A stretch of 64,000 nt of DNA from Paraburkholderia atlantica. GTDB lineage: Bacteria; Pseudomonadota; Gammaproteobacteria; Burkholderiales; Burkholderiaceae. The position numbers were made by a program, and so were the translations under genes. This document shows, one piece after another, positions 53,622-61,393 of the stretch; position 1 is the first letter of the stretch, and each line of letters opens with the position of its first letter. The stretch covers positions 97,903 to 161,902 of the forward strand of contig NZ_WHNQ01000018.1 in assembly GCF_009362785.1 (NCBI RefSeq). Direction: 5' to 3'. The notes beneath the pieces are model-generated. The model saw only the letters and a list, made by a program, of their open reading frames with translations. It was not told where the DNA came from and searched no databases.

Positions 53622-54983
53622 ATGTCGCTTCGTGAGCAGATTTCCGCGCAACGCGTGCAGCCGCTGGGCGAACGCCAGGACCCGGCGGGCGCCGGCATGT
53701 TGCGCGGCGCTTACCAGAAACTGAAACGCGAAATTCATCAGGCCGTGCTCGAGCGCGTCGAGCTCGAACGGCTGTCGAGGTTGCCGCCCGAGCAGGTCCG
53801 CCAGGAGATCGCGACGCTGATCGGCCGCATTCTCGAAGATCAGAAGGCGCCCGCCAACGATCTCGAACGCCGGCAACTGGTCGGCGACGTGCACGACGAA
53901 ATGTTCGGCTTCGGTCCGCTCGAAGTGCTGCTGCGCGACCCGACCGTGTCCGACATTCTGGTGAACACGCATCGTCATACCTACGTCGAGCGTCGGGGCC
54001 GGCTGGAGGCGACCGACGTGACCTTCTACGACGACGCGCATCTGATGAAGGTGATCGAGAAGATCGTCTCCGGCGTGGGCCGCCATATCGACGAATCGAG
54101 CCCGATGGTCGACGCGCGTCTGCCGGACGGCTCGCGCGTGAACGCGATCATCCGGCCCTGCGCGATCGACGGCCCGTTGCTGTCGATTCGCCGTTTCGCC
54201 GCCAATCCGTTGCAGGTTGCCGACCTGATCGAATTGCAGAGCCTGACGCCGCCGATGGCCGAAGTGCTCGACGCGCTCGCGCGCGCGAAGGTGAACATCC
54301 TCGTGTCGGGCGGCACGGGCAGCGGCAAGACTACGCTGCTGAACGTGCTATCGGGATTCATTCCGGGCGACGAGCGCATCGTCACGATCGAGGACGCGGC
54401 CGAATTGCAGCTGCGCCAGCAACACGTGCTGCGGCTGGAGACGCGTTCACCGAACATCGAGGGACGCGGCGAGATCACGCAGCGCACGCTGGTGCGCAAC
54501 GCGCTACGGATGCGCCCCGACCGCATCATTCTCGGCGAGGTGCGCGGCGCCGAAGCGCTCGACATGCTGAACGCGATGAACACCGGCCACGAAGGCTCGC
54601 TGTCGACGATCCACGCGAACACACCGCGCGACGCGCTGACGCGGCTCGAAAACATGATGACGCTCGGCGGCCTGTCGCTGCCGACACGTACGATGCGCCA
54701 GCAGATTTCATCGGCGATTTCGGTGGTCGTGCAAGCCACGCGTCTGACCGACGGGCGCCGCAAGATCGTCAGCATTTCGGAACTGACCGGCATGGAGGGC
54801 GACATGATCAACATGCAGGAGATCTTCGTGTTCCGCCGCTCAGGCGTCGATATGAAGGGCAACGTGCGCGGCCATTTCTGCGCGACCGGCGTGCGGCCCA
54901 AATTCGCCGAGCGCTTGCAGGCATTCGGCGTGGCGCCGTCGGAGCAGATCTACGATCCGGCGCGGCGCTTCGAGACGACATGA
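53622..54983 (+). CDS. cpaF: Tad secretion ATPase CpaF/TadA
   Basis: A 453-residue type II/IV secretion ATPase that powers Flp pilus assembly at the inner membrane. Walker A is ILVSGGTGSGKTTLLNVL, and the secretion-family Walker B/Asp box regions are visible (RMRPDRIILGEVRGAEALDML, TGHEGSLSTIHANTPRDAL). The ATG at 53622 has GGGGA upstream. It lies in order with cpaE before it and tadB after it. Confidence 0.96.
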   Translation: MSLREQISAQRVQPLGERQDPAGAGMLRGAYQKLKREIHQAVLERVELERLSRLPPEQVRQEIATLIGRILEDQKAPANDLERRQLVGDVHDEMFGFGPLEVLLRDPTVSDILVNTHRHTYVERRGRLEATDVTFYDDAHLMKVIEKIVSGVGRHIDESSPMVDARLPDGSRVNAIIRPCAIDGPLLSIRRFAANPLQVADLIELQSLTPPMAEVLDALARAKVNILVSGGTGSGKTTLLNVLSGFIPGDERIVTIEDAAELQLRQQHVLRLETRSPNIEGRGEITQRTLVRNALRMRPDRIILGEVRGAEALDMLNAMNTGHEGSLSTIHANTPRDALTRLENMMTLGGLSLPTRTMRQQISSAISVVVQATRLTDGRRKIVSISELTGMEGDMINMQEIFVFRRSGVDMKGNVRGHFCATGVRPKFAERLQAFGVAPSEQIYDPARRFETT

Positions 54984-55035
54984 CGTGCAAGGGCAACGCG
55001 CACAGACCCGTTGCCCGTTGTTTCAGGAGACTTGC

Positions 55036-56013
55036 ATGAATCCGATTTTCTACGCGTCGATCATTCTGTTGTTCGCGGCCGTGGTGCTCGCTACAGGTGG
55101 CGTCTACGAGTATTGGAACAGCCGGCACGGCCCGGTCGCGCGCCGCGTCGATTCGCGGATTCGCGCGGTATCGGCCGGCGGCCCGATGAGCCGGCAGCGT
55201 CTGTCGATTCTGAAGACGCGCACGATGGCCGAGTCGGCGGTGCTCGCGCGGCTGCTGTCGCGCATTCCGCGCGTGCATGCGCTCGATCTGTTTCTGCAGC
55301 AGTCGGGACTGTCCTGGTCGGTCGGTCGATTCTTCGGCACTTGTGTGGTGTTGCCGCCGTTCGTGCTGATCGTGGGCGCGAGCCTCAGGATGCCGTGGTT
55401 CTTTACGGCGGGCGCCGCGGCTCTTTGCGCGTCGCTGCCGATCGTCTACGTGCAGCGGCGCCGCCACCGGCGCATTCGTCAGCTGGAACGGCAACTGCCG
55501 GACGTTTGCGACATGCTGTCGCGCGCATTGCGCTCGGGCCATGCATTCACCGGCGCGATCGATATGGTCGGCGCCGAGTTCGCCGAGCCAATGAGCGGCG
55601 AGTTCCGCATCGTGTTCGACGAGATCAACTACGGCGTGTCGATCAGCGAGGCGCTGACGAATCTGGCGACCCGGGTGCCGATTCGCGATCTGCGCTACTT
55701 CGTGATCGCCGTCGTGATCCAGCGCGAGACGGGCGGCAATCTCGCCGAAGTGCTCGACGGCATCACCGCGCTGATCCGCGACCGCTTCAAGCTGTTCGAC
55801 AAGGTTCGCGTGCTTTCCGCCGAAGGCAGGATGTCCGCGTGGGTGCTCGGCTTGCTGCCGTTCGGCGTCGGCGGCGCGATGATGGCGATCAACCCGGGGT
55901 TCCTGAACGTGCTGTGGCGCGACCCGGCGGGCGTCAAGATGATCGCGGCGGCGAGCGTCGCCATGCTGTTCGGCATTCTGTGGATGCGGCACATCGTGAA
56001 GATTCGCGTTTGA
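55036..56013 (+). CDS. tadB: Tad inner-membrane platform protein TadB
   Basis: A 325-residue GspF-domain membrane protein. It has an N-terminal hydrophobic segment (FYASIILLFAAVVLATGGV), a pair of helices around 100-150, the T2SSF segment (about 170-300; LERQLPDVCDMLSRALRSGHAF), and a C-terminal helix. The ATG at 55036 follows AGGAG; an in-frame upstream start from 54985 is rejected. It pairs with TadC, and both interact with the ATPase. Confidence 0.95.
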   Translation: MNPIFYASIILLFAAVVLATGGVYEYWNSRHGPVARRVDSRIRAVSAGGPMSRQRLSILKTRTMAESAVLARLLSRIPRVHALDLFLQQSGLSWSVGRFFGTCVVLPPFVLIVGASLRMPWFFTAGAAALCASLPIVYVQRRRHRRIRQLERQLPDVCDMLSRALRSGHAFTGAIDMVGAEFAEPMSGEFRIVFDEINYGVSISEALTNLATRVPIRDLRYFVIAVVIQRETGGNLAEVLDGITALIRDRFKLFDKVRVLSAEGRMSAWVLGLLPFGVGGAMMAINPGFLNVLWRDPAGVKMIAAASVAMLFGILWMRHIVKIRV

Positions 56014-56041
56014 GCGGGCTTGAGGTCATCGGAGAAGGACC

Positions 56042-57010
56042 ATGCAAACACTGAACATCTCGCAGATTCTGTTGCTCGCCGGCGTATTCGCGATCGTTTT
56101 CGCGGCCGTGTTCGGCGCGATGCATCTGAGCACGCCGCGCGACATGAGCCGCCGCATCGAGCAGGCGGGCGGCGCGAACGCCGTGCCGGCGCCGGAGCAT
56201 TTCGACGCCGCCGCGCAGACGCCGTGGTACGAAAAGCTCGTCGAGATCTCGCAGCCGATCTCGAAGCTGTCGGTGCCGAAGGACGGCTGGGAGCAATCCG
56301 CGCTGCGCGTGCAATTGATGAACGCCGGCTGGCGCTCGGCCAACGCCGTGCCGATCTATCTGGCCGCGAAGACCGCGCTCGCGCTGACGTTGCCGCTGCT
56401 GGCGATGCTCGCGCTGTACGGTTCGTCGTTCGCGAGCTCGCTGCTCGAACGCGCGATCGTGCTCGTCGTGCTGGCCGCGCTCGGCTACTACCTGCCGAAC
56501 GTCGTGCTGTCGCGCCGCACCGCAGCGCGCCAGCGCAGCATCGTCGAGGACTTTCCCGATGCGCTCGATCTGCTGACCGTGTGTGTGGAAGCGGGGCTGG
56601 GCCTCGATGCGTCGCTGATGAAAGTCGGCGAGGAAATCCGCCTGCGCAGCGCGGTGGTCGCGAGCGAGCTCGAACTGATGCTGCTCGAAATGCGCTCGGG
56701 TTTCTCGAAGGAAAAGGCTCTTCGCAATTTTTCGCTGCGCACCGGCGTGGAAGACATCGACTCGTTCAGCGCGATGCTGATTCAGGCCGAGCGCTTCGGC
56801 ACCAGCATCGGCGCGTCGTTGCGCGTGCTGTCCGATACGCTGCGCACGCGCCGCCGGATGCGCGCCGAGGAGCGGGCCGCGAAGATTGCGCTGAAGCTGC
56901 TGTTTCCGCTGATGTTCTGCATTTTTCCGGCGCTGCTCGTCGTGCTGATGGGGCCCGCGATGATTCACATCTATCGCGATCTGCTGCCGAGCATGGCGGG
57001 CGGTGCGTGA
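56042..57010 (+). CDS. tadC: Tad inner-membrane platform protein TadC
   Basis: A 322-residue GspF-domain membrane protein, the TadB partner. The N-terminal helix and mid-sequence helices (about 110-150) are followed by the T2SSF domain (SIVEDFPDALDLLTVCVEAGLGLDASL) and C-terminal membrane segment. It follows tadB by 28 bases and is the last Tad gene in the window; the next gene is convergent, so tadD, tadE, tadF and tadG must lie elsewhere or be absent. Confidence 0.95.
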   Translation: MQTLNISQILLLAGVFAIVFAAVFGAMHLSTPRDMSRRIEQAGGANAVPAPEHFDAAAQTPWYEKLVEISQPISKLSVPKDGWEQSALRVQLMNAGWRSANAVPIYLAAKTALALTLPLLAMLALYGSSFASSLLERAIVLVVLAALGYYLPNVVLSRRTAARQRSIVEDFPDALDLLTVCVEAGLGLDASLMKVGEEIRLRSAVVASELELMLLEMRSGFSKEKALRNFSLRTGVEDIDSFSAMLIQAERFGTSIGASLRVLSDTLRTRRRMRAEERAAKIALKLLFPLMFCIFPALLVVLMGPAMIHIYRDLLPSMAGGA

Positions 57011-57020
57011 GCCGAGCCTG

Positions 57021-57665
57021 TTATGAATTGTCGCGCGTCTCGGCCGCGCGTCTGCCCTGGAAGACCGGCAGCCGCCAGCCGTAGCGCAGCGACGCGAGCC
57101 GCACCAACACGCAAGCCAACGTCGCGAACCACGGCGTCCACCAGTCGGTCCAGCCCGCATACGCAAAGCCGACCTGCACCGCCGCGCCGAACAGCGCTGC
57201 AGATGCATAGATCTCGCGCTCGAGAATCGCGGGCACGCGAGAGAGCACGACATCGCGCATCACACCGCCCCCCACCGCGCTGACGACGCCAAGCAGAATC
57301 GCGAGTTCGGCATTGTGGCCATACGTGAGCGCTTTCTGCGCGCCCGACACCGCGAACAGACCGAGCCCGATCGCATCGAAGAACAGCACTGGCTGACGCA
57401 GCCGGCGCACCTGCGGATACGCGAGAATCGTCACCGCGGACGCTGCGAGCGCGGTGGCCAGATAGCGCCAGTTCGACAGCCCCGCCGGTGGAATCGCGCC
57501 GATGCACACGTCGCGCACGATGCCGCCGCCGCACGCGACCATAAAGGCGATCACGACGATGCCGAACAGGTCGAGCCGTCGTTGACGCGCGGCGACCGCG
57601 CCGCTGATCGCGAATACGAAGGTGCCGATCAGATCGAGAATGGTATAGACGGCGTGTGAATTCAC
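57021..57665 (-). CDS. TRIC-type channel, UPF0126 (YicG/YadS-like)
   Basis: A 214-residue membrane protein with two repeats of a three-helix unit. Each repeat has the family motif GGG(I/V)xRD: GGGIVRDVCIGAIP and GGGVMRDVVLSRVP. Members are trimeric cation channels, and some are linked to glycine uptake; the substrate here is unknown. The gene is convergent with tadC, separated by ten bases, and lies 57 bases downstream of the MarR gene on the same strand. Confidence 0.9.
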   Translation of the reverse strand: MNSHAVYTILDLIGTFVFAISGAVAARQRRLDLFGIVVIAFMVACGGGIVRDVCIGAIPPAGLSNWRYLATALAASAVTILAYPQVRRLRQPVLFFDAIGLGLFAVSGAQKALTYGHNAELAILLGVVSAVGGGVMRDVVLSRVPAILEREIYASAALFGAAVQVGFAYAGWTDWWTPWFATLACVLVRLASLRYGWRLPVFQGRRAAETRDNS

Positions 57666-57722
57666 TGAGTGGTTTCGTGGTGGGCGAGCGCAGGGAGGGC
57701 GCGGCGAAATGCGGGCCGTCGG

Positions 57723-58178
57723 TCAGGAACTCGTGGGCGGTGCGCTTGCGGACTCGCTTTCGAGCAGGCTATGCGAAAGCTTGGTAAGCAGACGTTCGAG
57801 CGTTTTACGCTCGTTCGCGCTCAGCGCCTTCGCGAGCTCGACTTCAAGCTCGGTGCCTACCGCTTCGGACGCCTGCGCAACTTCGAGGCCCTGATGGGTG
57901 GCGCGTAACGCGATGCTTCGACGGTCCGATGCATGCGCGTTGCGCGTGATCAGGCTGCGTGATTCAAGCTCGGCGAGAACTTTGGAAAGCAGCGTTTTTT
58001 CGATCAACGCGCGCTGCGAAACGGCCTTGGGCGTGATGTCGGGCTCCGCGCATACGAGGCGCAGCACGCGCAGCGCGCGCACGTCGAGATCCCAGCGCTC
58101 GCGGTAGACCAGGTTCGCGCGGTTGATCAGCAACGCGCTGGTCAGATCGAGCCTGAAAGTCAGGAAATCCGAGTACAA
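57723..58178 (-). CDS. MarR-family transcriptional regulator
   Basis: A 151-residue winged-helix regulator with the family HTH region (DITPKAVSQRALIEKTLLSKVLAELESRSLITR) and wing (NAHASDRRSIALRATHQG). A 29-base near-perfect palindrome lies 47 bases upstream of the ATG, just before the -10 box, which strongly suggests autoregulation. The TRIC-type channel gene lies downstream on the same strand and may be co-regulated. Ligand unknown. Confidence 0.9.
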   Translation of the reverse strand: MYSDFLTFRLDLTSALLINRANLVYRERWDLDVRALRVLRLVCAEPDITPKAVSQRALIEKTLLSKVLAELESRSLITRNAHASDRRSIALRATHQGLEVAQASEAVGTELEVELAKALSANERKTLERLLTKLSHSLLESESASAPPTSS

Positions 58179-58217
58179 GAATTTGCTCCGCTGTCGACCG
58201 TTATCCGTCGTGCAGGC

Positions 58218-58253
58218 ATTATAGGCAAGTAGTTGAAAGTTTCAAATACTTGC
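58218..58253 (-). promoter_or_regulatory. marR promoter with near-perfect palindromic operator
   Basis: A 29-base palindrome (58225-58253) begins GCAAGTA and ends TACTTGC; arms differ at only one pair plus a single central base. On the minus strand, -35 TTGAAA (58245-58240) lies within it, followed after 16 bases by a consensus -10 TATAAT (58223-58218). A dimeric MarR protein bound here would block RNA polymerase. Confidence 0.75.
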
Positions 58254-58275
58254 GCCGCGTGGACTGCGTGTGCGG

Positions 58276-58803
58276 TCAAAGCTGTTTGCAATAGAAGGTG
58301 GTGGCGCACAACGCGCCGTCGGGCATCAGCGCGTAGTTCGGCACGCTGCCGACGCGTTGCCAGCCGGCGCGCTGATAGAGCCGCTCGGCATCGCCGCCGG
58401 TTACGGTGTCGAGCACGAGGACCGATTTTTTCTCTTCCCGCGCAAGGCGATCGAGTTCGCTCATCAGAGCGTGCGCGACGCCCTGCCGGCGTGCTCTTCT
58501 GTGTACGAGCATCTTCGCGACGTCGGCTCGATGCGGCTGATTTTCGGGTTGCGCGATGATCAACTGCACGGTGCCGACGATGCTGCCGTCTCGATCTTCG
58601 GCGATCAGCAATGCGCGTTCGCCGCGTGCGACGCTTTGCGCGACGTTGCGCCAGAACGCGAGGGCCGTGTCGCGCGAAATCGGCAGCATGAAGCTGACCG
58701 ATGCTCCGCCTTCCACGCAGTCGATCAGCACATCGGCGAGCGCTTCGACGCAGGCCGCCGCTTCGTTCGCGCCGACGCGCCGAATGGTCACGTTATCGCT
58801 CAT
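58276..58803 (-). CDS. GNAT-family N-acetyltransferase
   Basis: A 175-residue acetyl-CoA-dependent acetyltransferase. The GNAT core includes IVGTVQLI, the acetyl-CoA motif A region (ADVAKMLVHRRARRQGVAHALMSEL) with RRQGVA, and a C-terminal YQRAGWQRVG. The ATG at 58803 overlaps the stop of the XRE-cupin gene by four bases, so they are translationally coupled. The substrate is unknown; aminoglycoside, polyamine or amino-acid acetylation are possibilities of the family. Confidence 0.92.
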   Translation of the reverse strand: MSDNVTIRRVGANEAAACVEALADVLIDCVEGGASVSFMLPISRDTALAFWRNVAQSVARGERALLIAEDRDGSIVGTVQLIIAQPENQPHRADVAKMLVHRRARRQGVAHALMSELDRLAREEKKSVLVLDTVTGGDAERLYQRAGWQRVGSVPNYALMPDGALCATTFYCKQL

Positions 58804-59387
58804 CCGCTTCTCCGTTCATTGATGGGTGACGTGCTCAGCGCGACCAGATAGCGCGCGCGTTTGCGAGTGGGGTTGCGAAACACGATAGGGCTGTCGAGCC
58901 GCATCGCCAGGCAGTCGCCTGACTTGAGCCGCCAACTGGTGTCGCCGACCGTGATTTCCATCGACCCGTCGAGCATCCACACCTGTTGATGAATGTCCGC
59001 GTCGCGCGTGCCGGTTTCGTAGTTGACGCGCTGACCGGCCGGGAAGTCGACTTCGACCAACTGGATCGCCGAGCGAGCGGTGGGCGACAGATGACGCCGC
59101 ACATAACCGGAGCTCGGGTCGGTCCATACCGCCTGTTCGGACGCGCGACTGACCGGCGACGGCTCGGCCACCGCTGCGCCATCCAGCTCGAACAGCGAGG
59201 CGAGCGGTACGTTCAACGCGGTGGCAAGTTTATCGAGCACGGTCGCGGTGGGGCTGCTTTGCCCGCGCTCGATGAGCGAGATATTCGAGCGGCTGACCTT
59301 GCTGCGCTCGGCCAGTGCGTCCAGCGACCAGTTCTGAGCGTCCCGTAGCGCTTTGACTCGACGAGCGATCAGGGCGTTGATGTCCAT
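58800..59387 (-). CDS. XRE-family regulator with C-terminal cupin domain
   Basis: A 195-residue regulator: HTH at about 8-60 (DALAERSKVSRSNISLIERGQSSPTATVLDKLATAL) and a cupin domain at about 110-185 (DFPAGQRVNYETGTRD, IHQQVWMLDGSMEITVG). The ATG at 59387 (MDINALIARRVKALR) matches the family start; a frame from 59489 is longer. It is operonic with the acetyltransferase, and a promoter-operator lies just upstream. The pattern resembles small-molecule-responsive XRE-cupin/GNAT pairs. Confidence 0.92.
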   Translation of the reverse strand: MDINALIARRVKALRDAQNWSLDALAERSKVSRSNISLIERGQSSPTATVLDKLATALNVPLASLFELDGAAVAEPSPVSRASEQAVWTDPSSGYVRRHLSPTARSAIQLVEVDFPAGQRVNYETGTRDADIHQQVWMLDGSMEITVGDTSWRLKSGDCLAMRLDSPIVFRNPTRKRARYLVALSTSPINERRSG

Positions 59388-59412
59388 GCTATCCAGTTTA
59401 AGAGATCGTTTG

Positions 59413-59447
59413 TCTAGTAAACTAGAGATGGTTTTTTTGGTTGTCAA
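59413..59447 (-). promoter_or_regulatory. Promoter with inverted repeat for the XRE-cupin/GNAT operon
   Basis: On the minus strand, a -35 TTGACA (59447-59442) is followed by 17 bases and a -10 TAGTTT (59424-59419). The -10 lies within the inverted repeat TCTAGT (59413-59418)/ACTAGA (59421-59426) with a two-base spacer AA. This is a typical autorepressor layout; binding of the XRE protein is inference. Confidence 0.8.
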
Positions 59448-59542
59448 TAGTGGGCGGCGCGTGCTCGCTCGCAATCGCATGCATTGCAACGTTCACCGTC
59501 TTTGGGCTCGCGTCTCACGTCTCACGTCAGCAAGCTGTGCCG

Positions 59543-60697
59543 CTATGCAGGCGAATTCGGCGTGCCTGCGGCATTCGACGCCATCCTGTTTGCCGGAGTA
59601 TCGACGGGCAATGCAGCGAGTTGTTCACGCAGGGCGCCCGTCATGCTGTCGAACGCGATCCGCTCAGTGGCCGTGAGCGGCGAAGCGCCAGTTCGGCCTG
59701 TCAAAGTGAGCGGATCGATCGGTTGATCGTACTCACGCACCTCAAAATGCAGATGGTCGCCCGTAGCCGTACCGGTGCTGCCCACCGCGCCGAGCGGTTG
59801 TCCTTCGGCGACCGGTTTGCCGACGCGCAAATCGCGGGAAAAGGCGGACAGATGTGCGTAGTGCGTCGTGAAACCTCGCGGATGACTGACTACGACGATC
59901 TTGCCGTATCCGGGTTTGAAGCCGATGAACCGCACGGTTCCTGAGGCGGCCGCGACGACGAGTGTCCCCTTCGGCGCGGCAAAGTCCACGCCTGTGTGCA
60001 TCTGGTGTTTGCCCTTGACCGGATGGGTTCGGTAACCGAATGGCGAACTGAGCCGCACGTAGTTGAGGGGCATGGAGAATGGCTTCGCGGCAAGTCCCCG
60101 CCCGTCGAATGAATAGTAGTCTCCATCGGTGCGCCCCGGTGCGACGAACCAAACGGCTTGGTAGACCTCACCGCCCGAGCGGAGCTCGACCGCCCTTAGA
60201 CGCTTGCGCTGTGCGTTCGTATCGTCGCTTTCATAGAGAACATGATAAGTGTCGCCCTTGTGCGCGGGCGCGGCGAGGTCGAGTCGAGGAGCAAAGATAT
60301 GAGCGATCTGCTCCTGTATCTCCGCCGGCACGCTGGCCCGCGCCAGCGTGTCGCGCAACGTTGCTTCGATCTTCCCTGCGTAAAAACCGCTGTCGAGCTC
60401 CGACATGACAAGCGGTGCAGCGTGGGATAGCTGATCATTGCTGGTTTTGCTGCCAGAGTCATTGACTGCCGGCGCCGTCACTTCCAAGGCTCGGGACAAT
60501 TGGCGCACACCCGGTCCGTGCCCGCGAACGACGATCTCCGCTTCCGTAACCTCATTCGACGTTCCCAGCATCGCAACCATGCCAAACAGAAACACGGCGG
60601 CAGCCGGAGATTTAAATCGGCAATAGACCGAATGAACCACATTCCCGGAAATAACCTGAGCGCGAGAGCAGGCGTGACGTAAATGGCGTAAGCGCAT
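59543..60697 (-). CDS. M23-family peptidoglycan endopeptidase
   Basis: A 384-residue exported metallopeptidase that probably cuts peptidoglycan crosslinks in the periplasm. An N-terminal signal or anchor (about 30-50) precedes an OapA/CsgD-like region, and the LytM domain covers about 240-350. The zinc motifs are HTGVDFAAPKGTLVV (HxxxD) and GDHLHFEV (HxH). The start ATG at 60697 gives MRLRHLRHACSR; a further upstream ATG at 60739 is possible. The gene stands alone on the minus strand. Confidence 0.9.
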   Translation of the reverse strand: MRLRHLRHACSRAQVISGNVVHSVYCRFKSPAAAVFLFGMVAMLGTSNEVTEAEIVVRGHGPGVRQLSRALEVTAPAVNDSGSKTSNDQLSHAAPLVMSELDSGFYAGKIEATLRDTLARASVPAEIQEQIAHIFAPRLDLAAPAHKGDTYHVLYESDDTNAQRKRLRAVELRSGGEVYQAVWFVAPGRTDGDYYSFDGRGLAAKPFSMPLNYVRLSSPFGYRTHPVKGKHQMHTGVDFAAPKGTLVVAAASGTVRFIGFKPGYGKIVVVSHPRGFTTHYAHLSAFSRDLRVGKPVAEGQPLGAVGSTGTATGDHLHFEVREYDQPIDPLTLTGRTGASPLTATERIAFDSMTGALREQLAALPVDTPANRMASNAAGTPNSPA

Positions 60698-60739
60698 GAT
60701 TTCAAAACCTCGCAGTCGAAATAAAAGGGCTGCAGGCAT

Positions 60740-61393
60740 GAAATGACATAGCTTGAAACGCCGCGGGAACCCAATAAATCGAACAAGGGATTCCCTTTCG
60801 CGCTACACAACCCGGTAGAAGGAGCTTTCAGTCTATGGGGCGCGGCGGGTTATCAATATCGGGAGAATCCGAATTTTGAGATAGGCTCGGCGCCAATACC
60901 GTCAACCGCATGAGCGTCATCCCGCCAATTTTGCGATGCAGGGCGAACCGAGTGCTTTCGCGGATGGCGTCCGCGCCCGAGCTGTCGGGCGATCCGGCGT
61001 TTCTTCAGGGCAGCGGAGACGCAGGCTTGTTTAAGCCTGCGTGTCTATCGCAGGTTATCAAAAAGCACCAGTTACCGTTTCTCCAAAAAACGCGGCTTTC
61101 TTCAAAAAACCTCTTATGCGCAGCCGCCAAACGGCTTTTTGGGGTGCCCGGTATTAAATTGATTTTTCAAATAGATCTAATAGCTGAACTCGATCGGCGA
61201 TTCGGATCGGTCCTATTTTGATCCTATGCCAAAAATCTAAGATGAAATCAGTTTCAAAGATTCGAAGGCAACGGGAATTTTGTGTGTTCTGTATTTAATG
61301 GTAACGATTTAATTGTATCTGGTTAATTTCCGTGATTTTTCGGGTGGCGATTCGCCGCAAATCCATTTTCATTACCTTGATAGGGATAGGATC
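60740..61393. other. Leader region between the M23 peptidase and adhesin genes
   Basis: No convincing gene; the plus-strand frame at 60910-61221 has no family resemblance. The second half (roughly 61040-61393) is visibly AT-richer than surrounding DNA, with many A/T runs. A hairpin is at 61019-61042. The adhesin promoter must lie here, but no clear hexamer pair was found. Confidence 0.5.
61019..61042. repeat. Perfect 10-bp-stem hairpin in the adhesin leader
   Basis: ACGCAGGCTT (61019-61028) and AAGCCTGCGT (61033-61042) are exact reverse complements around GTTT. No T run follows, so a terminator role is doubtful; it could be an operator or a 5' structure. Confidence 0.6.

Noticed and set aside
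60910..61221. 103-residue plus-strand open frame
   Set aside because: No ribosome-binding site of note, no family, and it spans the hairpin; treated as non-coding leader.
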